Translations under genes and position numbers: made by a program
Shown here: positions 10,801-22,080 of the stretch, in pieces
Layout: every line of letters begins with the position of its first letter
Numbering within the stretch: position 1 is the first letter of the stretch
Notes under the pieces: generated by a model
What the model saw: the letters and a program-made list of their open reading frames with translations, nothing else
Told to the model about the DNA's origin: nothing
Databases searched by the model: none
Origin: Promerops cafer
Lineage: Eukaryota > Chordata > Aves > Passeriformes > Nectariniidae
Assembly (NCBI GenBank): GCA_013398275.1
Contig: VZSE01004136.1
Span: 191,104-255,103 of the forward strand
Length of the DNA stretch: 64,000 bases
Direction: 5' to 3'

Positions 10801-12853
10801 AGGGATGGGTGCAGAGTAAGGTGAGAGGGTCCCAGCTGGCAGAGAGTGGCAGCCCTGAGCTTGGCAGCCTCTTGTGGGTGTCTATGGGAGCTGGGCAGAC
10901 AGTGGGGCAAGTGCTGCCAGTGCCCACGGCCATCAGCAGTGCCCATAGTACCTCCAAGGATCTAATCCATGTCACACACGGTGCCGTGACACCTGCAAGG
11001 TGTGAGTGGAGTCACTGAGGCCTGTACAGCTCCTGGGTGCATCACCTGGCCCAGGCATTCCAGCATCATCCCCTTCCTCACTGAGATGGGCCAGGTAACT
11101 GTGATTTCATCAAGGATGGACTCTGGGATCTTCCCAAACCCCACCACATCACTGTTGTACTCTGCCTCTCTGCCTCCCCCTGCTCTGCTCACACTGCCTC
11201 AGCAGCCCTGGAGTTACTCCTGATTTACACCTCATCTGGCCTCATTTTTTTTTCTCCTTTGTACCAAATTGCTGGCGAGTGTCTGAGATCCAATTATTTT
11301 CGTGACCGTTACAAAAACTAATAAACTTCAGCAAAGCCTCTGGAAGCCCCATTGCTGTGTCTGTGCATCTCTATGGTCACCAGGGCAGGGAGCAATAGAG
11401 CTGTCAGCACATCCAGGCCCATACCTGGGGCAGTCAGACATGGTCATAGTGCTTAGGACCATGTACTGCAACTGCTCGATAGGTAACTGAAATATAATGA
11501 AGTTGATCAGCACCAACCCAAATTGCTGTGAGCAAGAGAACAGAGGGAAAGGGCTCTGGGAAGGCTTTTCTTCTTCAGCCAGAGAATTACTGCTGGCCCC
11601 TGAGCATAAATCCACATCTGTGGGTGAGAAGGTGCTTTTGCCCTTTCTGTTCAGTCTACTCCTGTTCCATGTAGCAGTGTCAGCGTGACTGTGTCCCATC
11701 ACACCCCTGTCCTCAGGCAGGGATGGGGACGTGGCCCTGGGAGCAGCTGATGGTCACAGTCACCGACAGAGGCAGGAGATGCCCCAAATACAAGTGCAGC
11801 GGGTTGGAAATCTCCTCAGCCCTCAGTTCCATGACCTTTGGGGCCTCCAGTCTCTGATTAGCATGGCCTTTGTGCTGCAAGGGGCTTTGCTGGGTCCTAG
11901 TGCTGCTGCCCAGCAGAGGCCCCCGAGCCTGGCTGTCTGCCCCTGCCATGGGTAGGTGCTGCCCTTCCATCGGTGCTGGAGCAGCTCCTGCTTGCCATGG
12001 ATAGCACCACGAGCTGGCTCAGCCACGAGTGATGTGCACTCGCAGGTCCTGCCCTCCATCCTCCACCCACCCGTGCACATCCCACGGTGGCACTACACAC
12101 TAGAAAGTGAATTTTCAGGGCAACACCTTGAAATGGGCAGCTCAGATTTGTTTCTGAATTACTGTGCACGGCTTCCTCTTGTGAATTGGGGTGGGGGCTG
12201 TGGGAGAGTAGAAATCTCGAGGTTTTATTACGCTGGTGAGGCTGTCTGTCCTCACAGCCCCAACTGCCCTGATCATCTCTCCCAGCTGCGTGCCGAGGTA
12301 AATGAGAGGAAAAGTCCCAGGACGAGGGAGAGGCTGGAAGCCTCTGTGGATGGGGCTGTGGGTGGGGGCACAAGGCTGAGCTGCATTGCCTTCTCTCCCT
12401 TGATGTGTATACTCCTTTTCTGCTGCTCTCTGCTGCACCCTTCTGTGGCAGGGTTGCAGGTCTGATCTGCCCTGTTAGCAGCTCCATCAGCAGCCTTTGG
12501 AACCAGGAATAAGGAGCAACAGCAAAGCATTAACGTGTCTCAGGCCTCCCCTGATAATTAAAGGGCCCTGCAGATGAGCAGGTTTGAGTTGTCCCATGTG
12601 TGCCTGCTGAAATCTTCCACTACTTGCCAGCAGAGGAGCCTGCCCTGTCAGTGCTTGCAGCTGGCAGCACCTGTTTGGACTTTCATGTTTTCAGACTGGT
12701 CATTTTCAGAATTCAAAAGCTGCAGCCCATTTAATTTTTTTACGTTTCATTCATCTTGGCGACTGAAAATAGCTCAAGCAGTTTCAGATCCTTTTTTTGT
12801 TCTTCTTTGTTTTTTAAAGCATCAGTTTCATTCTCAGACAACCTCTTTGCTGC
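7853..12853. other. Intergenic, unique GC-moderate sequence
   Basis: No gene recognised. The stretch 8800-12500 is relatively GC-rich and rich in CAGC/TGCC words, and so produces many overlapping open frames on both strands (up to 210 codons at 9024-9656 minus). None has domains, a hydrophobic core pattern or splice-bounded coding signal I can recognise. At 11910-11921 CCAGCAGAGGCC resembles the CTCF core with one mismatch. Confidence 0.6.
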
Positions 12854-12895
12854 AAAAAAAAAAAAAAANTGCTAAAAAAAAAAAAAAAAAAAAAA
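12854..12895 (+). repeat. Two poly(A) runs with an ambiguous base
   Basis: Fifteen A at 12854-12868, an N at 12869, TGCT, then 22 A at 12874-12895. No retrotransposon body precedes it. The N probably reflects homopolymer sequencing error. Confidence 0.9.
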
Positions 12896-13353
12896 GTGTC
12901 TTCATATTAAGAGATTTGTCTTGGTTTAAAAGCTACTGGTAGAATAGCCCAAATGAGTGCCACCTCCATGTGCTCTGTGACCATAAATCCTGCCTGTGCT
13001 CCTTGGCTGTCAGATTCTCCCACTGGTAGCCAAACTGGTCCTGAGTGATCAGTGTCAAAGGGCTTACTTTTACAATTCAGAAATGGATTAGATGTGCTTC
13101 TGAATTTCCAGAAAACTCACCACAGGACCAGGGCGTGGGGCTGTGCATGTTTGGGGTTACCTTGTGCATGGGATGAAGGCAAGCCTGTGGCTCTGGGCTC
13201 ACACAAGCCCAAACCACTGCCCCCCAGTCCCCCTCCTCTTCCAGGACACACACAAACTGCACAAAGTATCTAACTGAAAATGAAAACTGAGTGATACTGC
13301 GATTTCAGATTAAAATGTATATATCCATGCATTTGTGCAAAGGCCACAAAACA

Positions 13354-13574
13354 CAGCAGCGAACGCTCAGCACTGTGACAGGGAAGGGAAGGGAAGGGAA
13401 GGGNNNNNNNNNNNNNNNNNNNNNNNNNNNNNNNNNNNNNNNNNNNNNNNNNNNNNNNNNNNNNNNNNNNNNNNNNNNNNNNNNNNNNNNNNNNNNNNNN
13501 NNNNNNNNCAGCAGCGAACGCTCAGCACTGTGGAAGGGAAGGGAAGGGAAGGGAAGGGAAGGGAAGGGAAGGGA
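13354..13574 (+). repeat. (GGGAA)n microsatellite broken by a 105-base gap, with duplicated flank
   Basis: GGGAA pentamers occupy 13381-13403, then 105 N (13404-13508), then pentamers again at 13536-13574. The 24 bases just before the first pentamer run (13354-13377, starting CAGCAGCGAACG) recur exactly at 13509-13532, just after the gap. Either flank plus repeat is a real tandem duplication, or the assembly has placed two reads or alleles of one locus side by side. Confidence 0.85.
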
Positions 13575-16500
13575 GCTGTGTCTGTTAATGCAGGAAGAGT
13601 GAAGGGATGCCACTGAATATTGGAGGTGAACATCCAAATCCAAACTGCAAGAAATCTTTCTTGCTGGGCCCACTCCACAAGCATTTCCCATCCCAGAGAT
13701 GGAGTGCATTAAGCCTGGAAAGCCAAAGCCCCTGGTGCCCAGCCAGGGCGGGTTCGGGAGCTCACTGAGCTCTCAGGGTGCTGGGTTAGTTATTAGTCAC
13801 ACCATACAGAGCTGCTGTCACCCTTCACTTTGCATGCCTGAGGTGGGATTAACATCTGGCAAGTGCCACAACGAGACTGTCTGGTCAGCCACAGCTCCTC
13901 ACCCCGTTCCTCAGCTCATGGCTGAGTCCTCATCCACTTGGGCTGGGGGAATGAAAATAAACAGACTTACAGCTCTGCTGCCAGTCAGGCAGAGGGGATG
14001 GCTTCAAGCCTTCATTTGGATTGGTTACAGCAGCAACAAAGTTATAACTGGAACTGATATTTTTATTCTTTTCATTTGCATTTGAAATGTCACTCTGGGG
14101 ACTTCACTGTTATTGTTGCTGCAAGTGTGTGCCTTGATTTTTCCAGTCCTGACTGTGCTGCACACACAGATAGTGGGACTGATCTCCTGCCCTGCAGAGA
14201 CCAGCCATCCAAATTTCACTGCTAGGCAGAAATTAATTGGAGCAGGAGGCAAGCAGAAATTAAATGGGGTGAGAGAGAAACATACACTCTTCACCTGAGG
14301 AGCATGTTACAGATCTGCTTCTGCACTCGTGTCCACTTTGGCAAACTGATAAAATCAGCTTGGCAACAATCAAGTTCCTCCTGAGTGCTGTGATTTATTT
14401 GTGATTAATTCCTACATAGCCCAGAGCAGAAGTTTCTATTTTAAAGGTATTCTTGTTGCTAGTAATTTTGGAGTAACACCCATGGGAGGGCTGCCGTGGC
14501 TGGGACTCTCTCTCTTTAGGTGCTCTACAAACACGGGAGTTGTATTGCAGCTGTACCCCAGAGGAGCTGAATGAGAAGCTAAATCCTGTTTTTTTTCCTA
14601 GGAGACTTCACCAGACCCCCTGCACCCAAAACCCTTATTGCAGCAGCAAGAGAGTCTCATGAGCAATGCGTGTGGCCAGAGTAGGTGCAGTTGTTACACA
14701 TGAAAGGAGTCTGGGTCCTGGAAACAAACCCTTGGATTTTTTCCCAGAGCAATGTGCTTGTAGGAGAATAACAAACAGAAGATCACAGGGGGCTTTACCA
14801 GGTCACACACCATCTGGTCTCTCATTCTTGGCTCCAGTGAGGCTGAAGGGCTTGTCTCAGCCCACCATCACTCCTGGAAATGGTTAGCATATGTGAGGGC
14901 TCTTGGCAGTCCCCGGCGCTGGCCAGGGAGAACAGGGCTTTGAGAGGAAACTGAGGTGAGCTGGCCTCCTGTGGCCCTCCTGGTTACACCAGAAATATTT
15001 GGGTGCTCAGATCTATGCTCAGCTCACCAAACTGAGCTGGAGTCCATCGTGCTGTCTCAGGTGATGCTGTGATGTGAAGGATTTGTGGTGGTGAGGCAGC
15101 GACAAGACAAGAACCCATTGTACCCCGTGGTTGTGACCACCAGACCAGGAGCTGCTCTCTCCACTGCCCTTGCCCAGGTGCCATCAGCCAGCTGGTGATG
15201 GCTGGTACCATCTGTGTCACTGTGCCAGCAGGGCTGTCCTCTCCTGGGCAGACCTACTTGGCTCCCTCAGGCTTTGGTGTGGCTGGAACTCTCTCAGCTG
15301 TGCAGTGACAAGCAACAGAGACTTGCTGCTGGAATGGGCTGGGATCTGCTGTGGTGCTTTTATTTCAGATGTTCACATTCTTTTCTCCTAGAAAACTCCA
15401 GATCTTCCTCCTCAGCAGGGATAAAAAAAAAAAAAAGGCTGCAGGAAAGGATCTGGAACATGCTAATAACTGCACCCGCCTCTCGGGGCACATATCAATC
15501 TTCCCACGATGTTCCCATGGAGATGACCCAATCCTCCTTCCCTTCCAGAGCTCTTGAACCTGCTGCACAGGCAGGGAAAGTTTGTCAGAACCAAATCTCT
15601 GAACATCCACCTTGCCAAAATTCTTTTGGGAAGGGAGATGTAGGGACTCGAGCTGCAGCAGGGCCACCCTCTGCTTCACCCCAGGGGAGGAAAGCAGTGC
15701 CCAGCAGGGAGCTCAGCCCCTGGAAAGAAGGGAAGGATCAAAGGAGAGGGAACACCCGTCTGATGCCTGAGGAGACCCGGGGAAGTCACGGGGTTACCCA
15801 CACCCATGTTTACCCCAGTGTGATTTGCTGCCTGCCCAGCTGCTTCCCTGCAGGCTGTGGAGTGAAAGGGAATGATCCTGGAGGGCTTGCTACTCCAGCC
15901 TTGGGAGAAAACATCATGAAAAAGTCATGGCTACATCTGCTGAGGGGCTGATAACTAGTGAGCTGCTCTGCTCGTGGCTAGGACAGGCCATGTGCTAGCT
16001 CATAAGGACAAAACATGAGAGGAATGACAGAAAAATATAGCTATTGGACCTTTACTCAATGAATTCCTCACTTTTTCAAGTCACCTTGGAAACTCTGAGG
16101 AAGAAAAAAGGCTTGGAACACACTAGCACAGATTCCCAGTGATTGCAATGTGCAGCTGGAATTGCAGAGTAAGAGGATTCTCTTTTTTAAACATGACCAA
16201 CTGGCCTATTGCTTCCCAGTTTCTGATGGATGCACGCTGTCATTGACAAAAGTTTTAGGAAGAACCCCATAACCCACACAAGCTGCAGCTCTTACACAAC
16301 CCAGGGACCCTGAGAGTCACTACAGAAATGGACCAAATTCCTGGATGAGCCAGGTCAGATCTGAGCAATGCACAGTGACAAATTTAATGATCATATCCTG
16401 CATCAAGGCAGAACCTGTCTGTGCCAATGTGACAATCCCATGGAGATAATACAGCCCTGGGTACCCAAATGAACTCTGGAGCACTTTCACGTACAGCTGG

Positions 16501-17520
16501 GTGAGGGGCTGGGCAGGGAGCAGAGGAGAGTGTAGACACCATGGCAAGGGCTCTTTGGGTCTAGCTGTGAGACCTGACATCTCCAAGGGCCAGATCTGCC
16601 ATGGCTTTCCCATGGCTCTTCCCACACAGTCTGTGCACTGTGCCCCCTGCTTTGGTCTTTGCCTCCTCCCCTAAATCTGCCAGCTGGTGACCCTGCCATA
16701 ACTCCCCTGCACAGGATGAAACCTTTCTGGGCTAAAAAAAAAAAAAAAGTGCAAAAATACCCTCTCTATCACCCCAGACCCCTGCCAACACCATCATTCT
16801 CCTTAAGTGTGTGCTAAATATGCTATAGTAAAATAAAATGTATCTTTCCTGATGACACAGAATCCTAATCTTAAAATGTAGTTTGTGAGGGAGGCAGAAA
16901 TCACTGATAGGCAGTATTGTTTTTGCTAACTCATGAGAAAAAGGCTTTGTTCTGAAATCTTGCCTATAGTGTTATTGGCAGTGATTATTCTTGTGAAAAC
17001 CTCACCAAGTTTACCCCAAGTCCCTTGTAGACATCCCTGGAATCATTATTTCACAGAGGGCACTGCCAGCTTCCCCACAGTGTTTGGTAAATTGGGATTT
17101 GGGCCACAAGTGGACTTTGTTGGGCTGTTTCCCCTTTTCCCCAGCAGAGATTGCACAGGACTCCAGTTTTACTCCAAACCCACCTGAAGTTCAGGTGTTG
17201 GGATCAAAAGTCAGCAGGGACACAGGCTGAGGATTTTTTAGCAGGATTTTTTCACATGCTTCTCCCCCCACCCCAGCAAAGAGCTGAGTGCTAAGTGTTA
17301 AGAGAGGGTGAGATTTAGCTTTAAAAATAATGAATTTTCATCACATAGGAGGATATCTGCAGAGTTTAATGAATCAGATATTGAAATCTGATAGGAGGGG
17401 CTCTGAACACCTGACACTTGCTTTTTCCTTTGAAAACCATCACCCTGCTCAAGCCATCCCTGCTGTGTCCCAGCATTAACCAAATCCCCCACCCCCATGC
17501 CATGACCCCATCATTACCCG
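13575..17520. other. Intergenic, unique sequence
   Basis: No gene recognised. Homopolymers of 14 A (15423-15436) and 15 A (16734-16748) are present. The largest open frame (245 codons, 15214-15951 plus) begins mid-sequence, is compositionally random and has no recognisable domain. At 14220-14270 the words AGAAATTAATTGG and AGAAATTAAATGG recur. The rest looks ordinary. Confidence 0.6.
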
Positions 17521-17548
17521 TGTGTTTGTCCACAGTCCCCAGCTGGGA

Positions 17549-17856
17549 CGCACCGGATGGGTGTCACTGTTAGCGGGTTACAGCAGGGCTATCGCCCTGC
17601 CTGCCAGGACACTCCCGTGCCACAGGCATTGCCACACGGCAGGTTCCACCCTTCCCCGCGCCACGCTGCAAGCCAGCAACAGGGAGAACCAGACCGAGAG
17701 CAAGAAAGAAGCCGCGCCACTTGCTGGTCTCTGTGCTGGCCCAGGAAGGACACGGGAGAAGTCCCTGAGCAGACGGAGAGAGCCGCGGCAGCGCTGGCTT
17801 GTGGGGAAAGCAGGAGTGAGAGCCCCGAGCACCATCGTGTGGCACGGACTGTGCCG
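17549..17856. promoter_or_regulatory. Isolated CpG-rich patch next to the minisatellite
   Basis: I count 21 CpG in about 310 bases, against almost none in the preceding 2 kb. The patch includes CCCCGCG, GCCGCGCC and GCCGCGGCAGCGC. It ends where the minisatellite begins. It could be a small CpG island promoting an unannotated non-coding RNA, a remnant of an LTR, or simply GC-biased sequence next to a recombination-prone repeat. No TATA box or clear initiator stands out. Confidence 0.4.
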
Positions 17857-17872
17857 GCTTGTGCTCTGCACT

Positions 17873-19174
17873 CAGCACTCTGCTGTACTTCCCACTGCTG
17901 CACATCCCACCCTGCACGTCTGTCACTGCTGCACATGCCACACTGCACATCATACACTGCTGAGCATCCCACACTGCACATCTGTCACTGCTGAGCATCC
18001 CACACTGCACATCATACACTGCTGCACATGCCACACTGCTGAGCATCCCACACTGCGCATCTGTCACTGCTGCACATGCCACACTGCTGAGCATCCCACA
18101 CTGCACATCATACATTGCTGCACATCACACATTGCACATCCCACCCTGCTGAACAACCCACACAGCTGAACATCCCACCCTGCACGTCTGTCACTGCTGC
18201 ACATGCCACACTGCTGAGCATCCCACCCTGCACGTCTGTCACTGCTGCACATCATACACTGCTGAGCATCCCACCCTGCACATCTGTCACTGCTGCACAT
18301 CATACACTGCTGCACATGCCACACTGCTGAGTATCCCACACTGCTGCACATCCCACACTGCACATGTGTCACTGCTGCACATCCCACACTGCACATCATA
18401 CAGTGCTGCACATGCCACACTGCACATCATACACTGCTGCACATGCCACACTGCACATCATACACTGCTGCACATGCCACACTGCACATCATACACTGCT
18501 GAGCATCCCACCCTGCACATCTGTCACTGCTGCACATCATACACTGCTGCACATGCCACACTGCTGAGTATCCCACACTGCTGCACATCCCACACTGCAC
18601 ATCTGTCACTGCTGAGCATCCAACACTGCACATCTGTCACTGCTGCACATCCCACACTGCTGCACATCCCACACTGCACATGTGTCACTGCTGCACATCC
18701 CACACTGCACATCATACAGTGCTGCACATGCCACACTGCACATCATACACTGCTGCACATGCCACACTGCACATCATACACTGCTGCACATGCCACACTG
18801 CACATCATACACTGCTGAGCATCCCACCCTGCACATCTGTCACTGCTGCACATCATACACTGCTGCACATGCCACACTGCTGAGTATCCCACAGTGCTGC
18901 ACATCCCACACTGCACATCTGTCACTGCTGCACATGCCACACTGAGCTGAGCATCCCACACTGCACATCTGTCACTGCTGAGCATCCAACACTGCACATC
19001 TGTCACTGCTGCACATCCCACACTGCTGCACATCTGTCACTGCTGAGCACCCCACCCTGCACATCTGTCACTGCTGCACATCCCACATGGCTGAACATCC
19101 CACCCTGCACATCTGTCACTGCTGCACATCCCACACTGCTGCACACTTGTCACTGCTGCACTTCCCACTGCTGA
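17873..19174 (+). repeat. Minisatellite, about 31-bp unit, 1.3 kb
   Basis: The array is built from permutations of CCACACTGCACAT and CATACACTGCTGCACATG-type half units, which together make a 31-bp unit seen several times in a row near 18414-18500. Variants replace CATACAC with CTGTCAC, or TGCACATG with TGAGCATC. The unit has no stop codon in several frames and 31 is not a multiple of three. Long open frames rich in Cys, His and Thr therefore arise on both strands without meaning. About 40 units are present. Confidence 0.95.
18333..18930 (+). repeat. Higher-order duplication inside the minisatellite
   Basis: The 282 bases at 18333-18614 match 18649-18930 with a single difference (C at 18578, G at 18894), an offset of 316 bases. 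The two copies share the same order of unit variants, showing block duplication rather than unit-by-unit growth. After 18930 the second copy carries extra units not found at the end of the first. Confidence 0.9.
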
Positions 19175-20040
19175 CGGACTGCACACACAAAGCTGCTCTA
19201 TGGGCTGCAGGCTGCCACGCAGGCTGGACTGTGCCCTGCTCCAGGGGCTGCAATAACCAGCAGCAGAGTTTTTTGATATCCTACCACCTGCACACATCCA
19301 CTTGTCCACACGTTAGTGCCAGGGACCAGGGGAGTGCTTGCCCCACCTTTAACCATGGGAGTCACTGTACAAGAGTCAAACAGATCCACACTCACTGAAT
19401 AGGCCAGTTCTTTGGCTTCTCATGGGCATGGTTGCTCTGGGCTGGTCTGGCAGCCCCCACTGTGCCACCACCACTGCTGGCTCATGTACCTGGTCACGTC
19501 CATAGCCATAAATCAGGCCTGAGCAAAATGCTCTGGCTAGTTTTACAGAAAAAGAAATGAAAGCCTTTGTAAACCTCTGCAAGAGGAGCACTGTCCCCAC
19601 ATTATGGCCTCTGTCTCCTTTCCTGGAGTGCTTTGACTACCCTCTCTCTGCAGCCTCACTGCCTTGTGCTCCAGCTCAGGCAATCCCTTCATTTTAAGCA
19701 AGAACTTTCATTCCAATGTTGCCCTTCATTGAGATTTGGCTAGGTGCAGGTGATACACCAAGAATATCTTACAGTGCACAGTTCTGGAGTTAAATGTCAG
19801 TGCACAAAGCAAATGAACTCTCTTTAACAGAATATTAACAGAGAAAAGAGAAGGGAGGTTTTGGTTTTTTACTTGATGCTAGAGAAGAGCCCCAAATTGA
19901 GAGTGAACCTGGGGCACAACAGCCCCTCCTGATCCTGAGCGTCTTGGGTGTGTCAGAGACCACGGAACACCCCAGACCCCTCTGTGCATCTGAGGGCATT
20001 CACAGCAACTGTGTCTCTGCCTCAGTTTCCCCACAGGACA
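19175..20040. other. Intergenic, unique sequence
   Basis: No gene, repeat or strong composition signal beyond the end of the minisatellite. CpG is rare until about 20040. Confidence 0.6.
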
Positions 20041-20310
20041 GCGAGGAGCCCCGGCCTGCCCTGCAGCTGGCGATGCCCTGGTAACCAGCGGTGGAAAACC
20101 CAAGGGTGAGGCTCAGTGTAGAGAAACTTTTTCCTCTGGAATCGAGATTTACGGCACAGCTTGGGGATGCTGCGGGGGAAGGAGAACGGGATGCGGCTGC
20201 GGGCTCCCAGAAGATGGCACTCATGGTCTGCAGATCGAGCCGCACTCGCTGAAGATGGCTACGGCAAGGGAACCCATAAATAGCCCTGGACAGGCTGTCA
20301 GGCGGCCTGA
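20041..20310 (+). promoter_or_regulatory. CpG-rich patch with two AAGATGGC boxes and a TATA-like box
   Basis: I count 15 CpG in 270 bases, in a CpG-poor neighbourhood. AAGATGGC, the core of the YY1 motif, occurs at 20211-20218 and 20252-20259. ATAAATA follows at 20276-20282. YY1 cores near start sites are typical of some CpG promoters, so this may be the promoter of an unannotated transcript. It could instead be an old LTR. No coding exon follows. Confidence 0.35.
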
Positions 20311-20647
20311 TTTAAGCACCAGAAATAGTGAAACTGTGGAGGTTTCTCAAAAATTAATTTTTCTAAAATGGGAGAAAGATGAAGCCAAGCCATTTTTTAC
20401 CTGCTTCCCTTGCAAGCCTCTTCCCCATGAGGAAATAAAATTTAACTCCTTTGCGGCTGCCCCAGCAGCATCCATGGCCTTTGGTGGGGCTGCATCCCAC
20501 CTGTCCTGTCACTGCATGTGCTGGCTGTCACACTGCTGGGGCACCCACACCTCTCCCCTCCCCACTGCTGTCCCCAGGGCCCATCTGATGCTGCAGCCAT
20601 GGGATGGGGCAGCCAGGGAAGTTTCTATCCCTTTTCATCATTTGCAT
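20311..20647. other. Intergenic, unique sequence
   Basis: Short AT-rich part (20320-20460), then GC-moderate sequence up to a CR1 tail. Nothing recognisable. Confidence 0.6.
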
Positions 20648-20856
20648 GAGACATTAGGAAAAAATTGTACACTGCAAGGGTGGTCAGCGTTGGAACAGGC
20701 TGCCCAGAGAAGTGGTGGAATTGCTGTCCCTGGCAGTGTTCCAAAAGGGTGTGGATGTGGTGCCTGGGGACATGGGTTACTGATGGGCTTGGCAGTGCTG
20801 GGTTAATGCCTCGACTCCATGATCTTAGAGACCTTTTCCAACCATGATGATTTAGT
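20648..20856 (+). mobile_element. CR1 LINE 3' end
   Basis: A classic CR1 3' UTR: GAGACATTAGGAAAAAATTG, then TTGGAACAGGCTGCCCAGAG, GTGTGGATGTGGTGCCTGGG, and finally ATGATCTTAGAGACCTTTTC and CCAACCATGATGAT. It is 5'-truncated with no coding part. It retains the family sequence well, so it is one of the younger CR1 copies in this window. Confidence 0.92.
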
Positions 20857-21799
20857 GATCAGGGCAGGGCTAATTTAGGAAGGAAGAGGTGATTACCATC
20901 CCCTTCCCTCTCAATTTTAGATCTGCAGGTCCTTAGTCTCGTTTACACATCAGCTCTAGAGACACACTTTAGCTTTAAGTTCAAGCATAAATACTGGGCT
21001 CCTGTTATTCCTCACGCTGACAGCTTGGGCACAGATTTACTGAGAATTCTACAGGGTGATCTCCCTCCTCACACTCATCAGCAAGCACCTACCCCAAAAC
21101 TCCCAGGACTTCTTTAGCTTCTGCTGTGCTGCATTAAGAGTTTTTCCTCCTGAGATCTCCCTTGAGTCCTGCAGAGCCGAGTCCCTCAGTGGGAGTGGAT
21201 TAGCTTGGCTCTGAACAGTCATGTCCTGGCAGGGAAAGTGTCCCTGAGGACCAGATGTACCTGTAAACAGGCAAAGGTGGCTCATCCTAAACCTGCAAGC
21301 CCTGGCAGGGCAGGGGAGGTAGGCAGCCACCAGGACAGATGACCTGCAGCCTGGTTGCAAGGCAGCTCCGTGGCCAAAAGGCAGAGCAAGGATTGCATTG
21401 TGCTTCCCACTGCTCCAGGCCTTGAGGATGGAGATGGGTTCGAGGTACCAAGCCCCTCACAGGACACAGGGGTGCTCAAGCCACTGGCACAGGCTGTTAC
21501 AATGCAGGAGTTGAGGTCCAGGCTTGTGGGGATGCCTGGAGCCTCTGGTGTAGGGGGGAAGATGGAGCTTAAACACCAAGAGGAGAAGAGCTGTGCCAAG
21601 GATCAGAGCAGAAAAATTTGACTTCTCCGTCTGAAAAACCAACGAAATGGTCATTGTGAGCTCACACCCCTGATGGAGAGATGGGAGGGATGTACCCAGC
21701 TCTGCCTGCAGGAGCATCCTCCCCTCCAGCTCTGGGACAGACACCCAGGAAAGGAACAGGAGAACAAACAAAACTGCCTCTCTCCTCCCTCCACCCAAA
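20857..21799. other. Intergenic, unique sequence
   Basis: No gene or repeat recognised. Opposing open frames of about 100 codons at 21282-21804 are shadows of each other and resemble nothing. Confidence 0.6.
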
Positions 21800-22080
21800 C
21801 CCACTCAGTGTAAATTATGCCCTAATTATTGAGCACTGACTGCCCCCTATAAATTATGGATCTGTCACCGTGTGTTGTTCCCCCAGGAGGTGCTGGGTAA
21901 TTTTTGCAGTGCCTCTGCAGCTGCAAATCTGCCTGGGCCCATCAGCCCTGCAAAAGAATTCTTAAAAAGGGATTTTTTTTTGTTTTGCATCTCTTCCTGC
22001 TTTTCTTTTAAGCTACGATTAATTGTGCAATAATTTAACAATTATTTGCTGCTGGTTTGAGTGTTCCCTCTTGGTTATGG
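21800..22080. promoter_or_regulatory. Candidate enhancer / conserved non-coding element
   Basis: AT-rich stretch containing CCTAATTATTGAG, CTATAAATTATGG, GATTAATTG and a run around 22020-22050 with AATAATTTAACAATTATTT. These are homeodomain, POU and MEF2/SRF-like words packed into 280 bases, with no repeat or coding signal. Candidate only. Confidence 0.35.

Noticed and set aside
13291..13709. Frames across the GGGAA repeat and gap
   Set aside because: They consist of translated simple repeat and N, so they have no coding value.
15214..15951. 245-codon plus-strand frame
   Set aside because: No family resemblance, and it includes a translated poly(A) run (KKKK), so it is unlikely to be coding.
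17522..18169. 215-codon plus-strand frame running from the CpG patch into the minisatellite
   Set aside because: The second half is translated tandem repeat. The first half resembles nothing and other frames are equally open.
18366..18818. Cys/His/Thr-rich frames of 67-150 codons, and their minus-strand equivalents, that look like a metal-binding repeat protein
   Set aside because: They are by-products of a 31-bp unit lacking stops. The reading frame shifts every unit and the frames exist on both strands.
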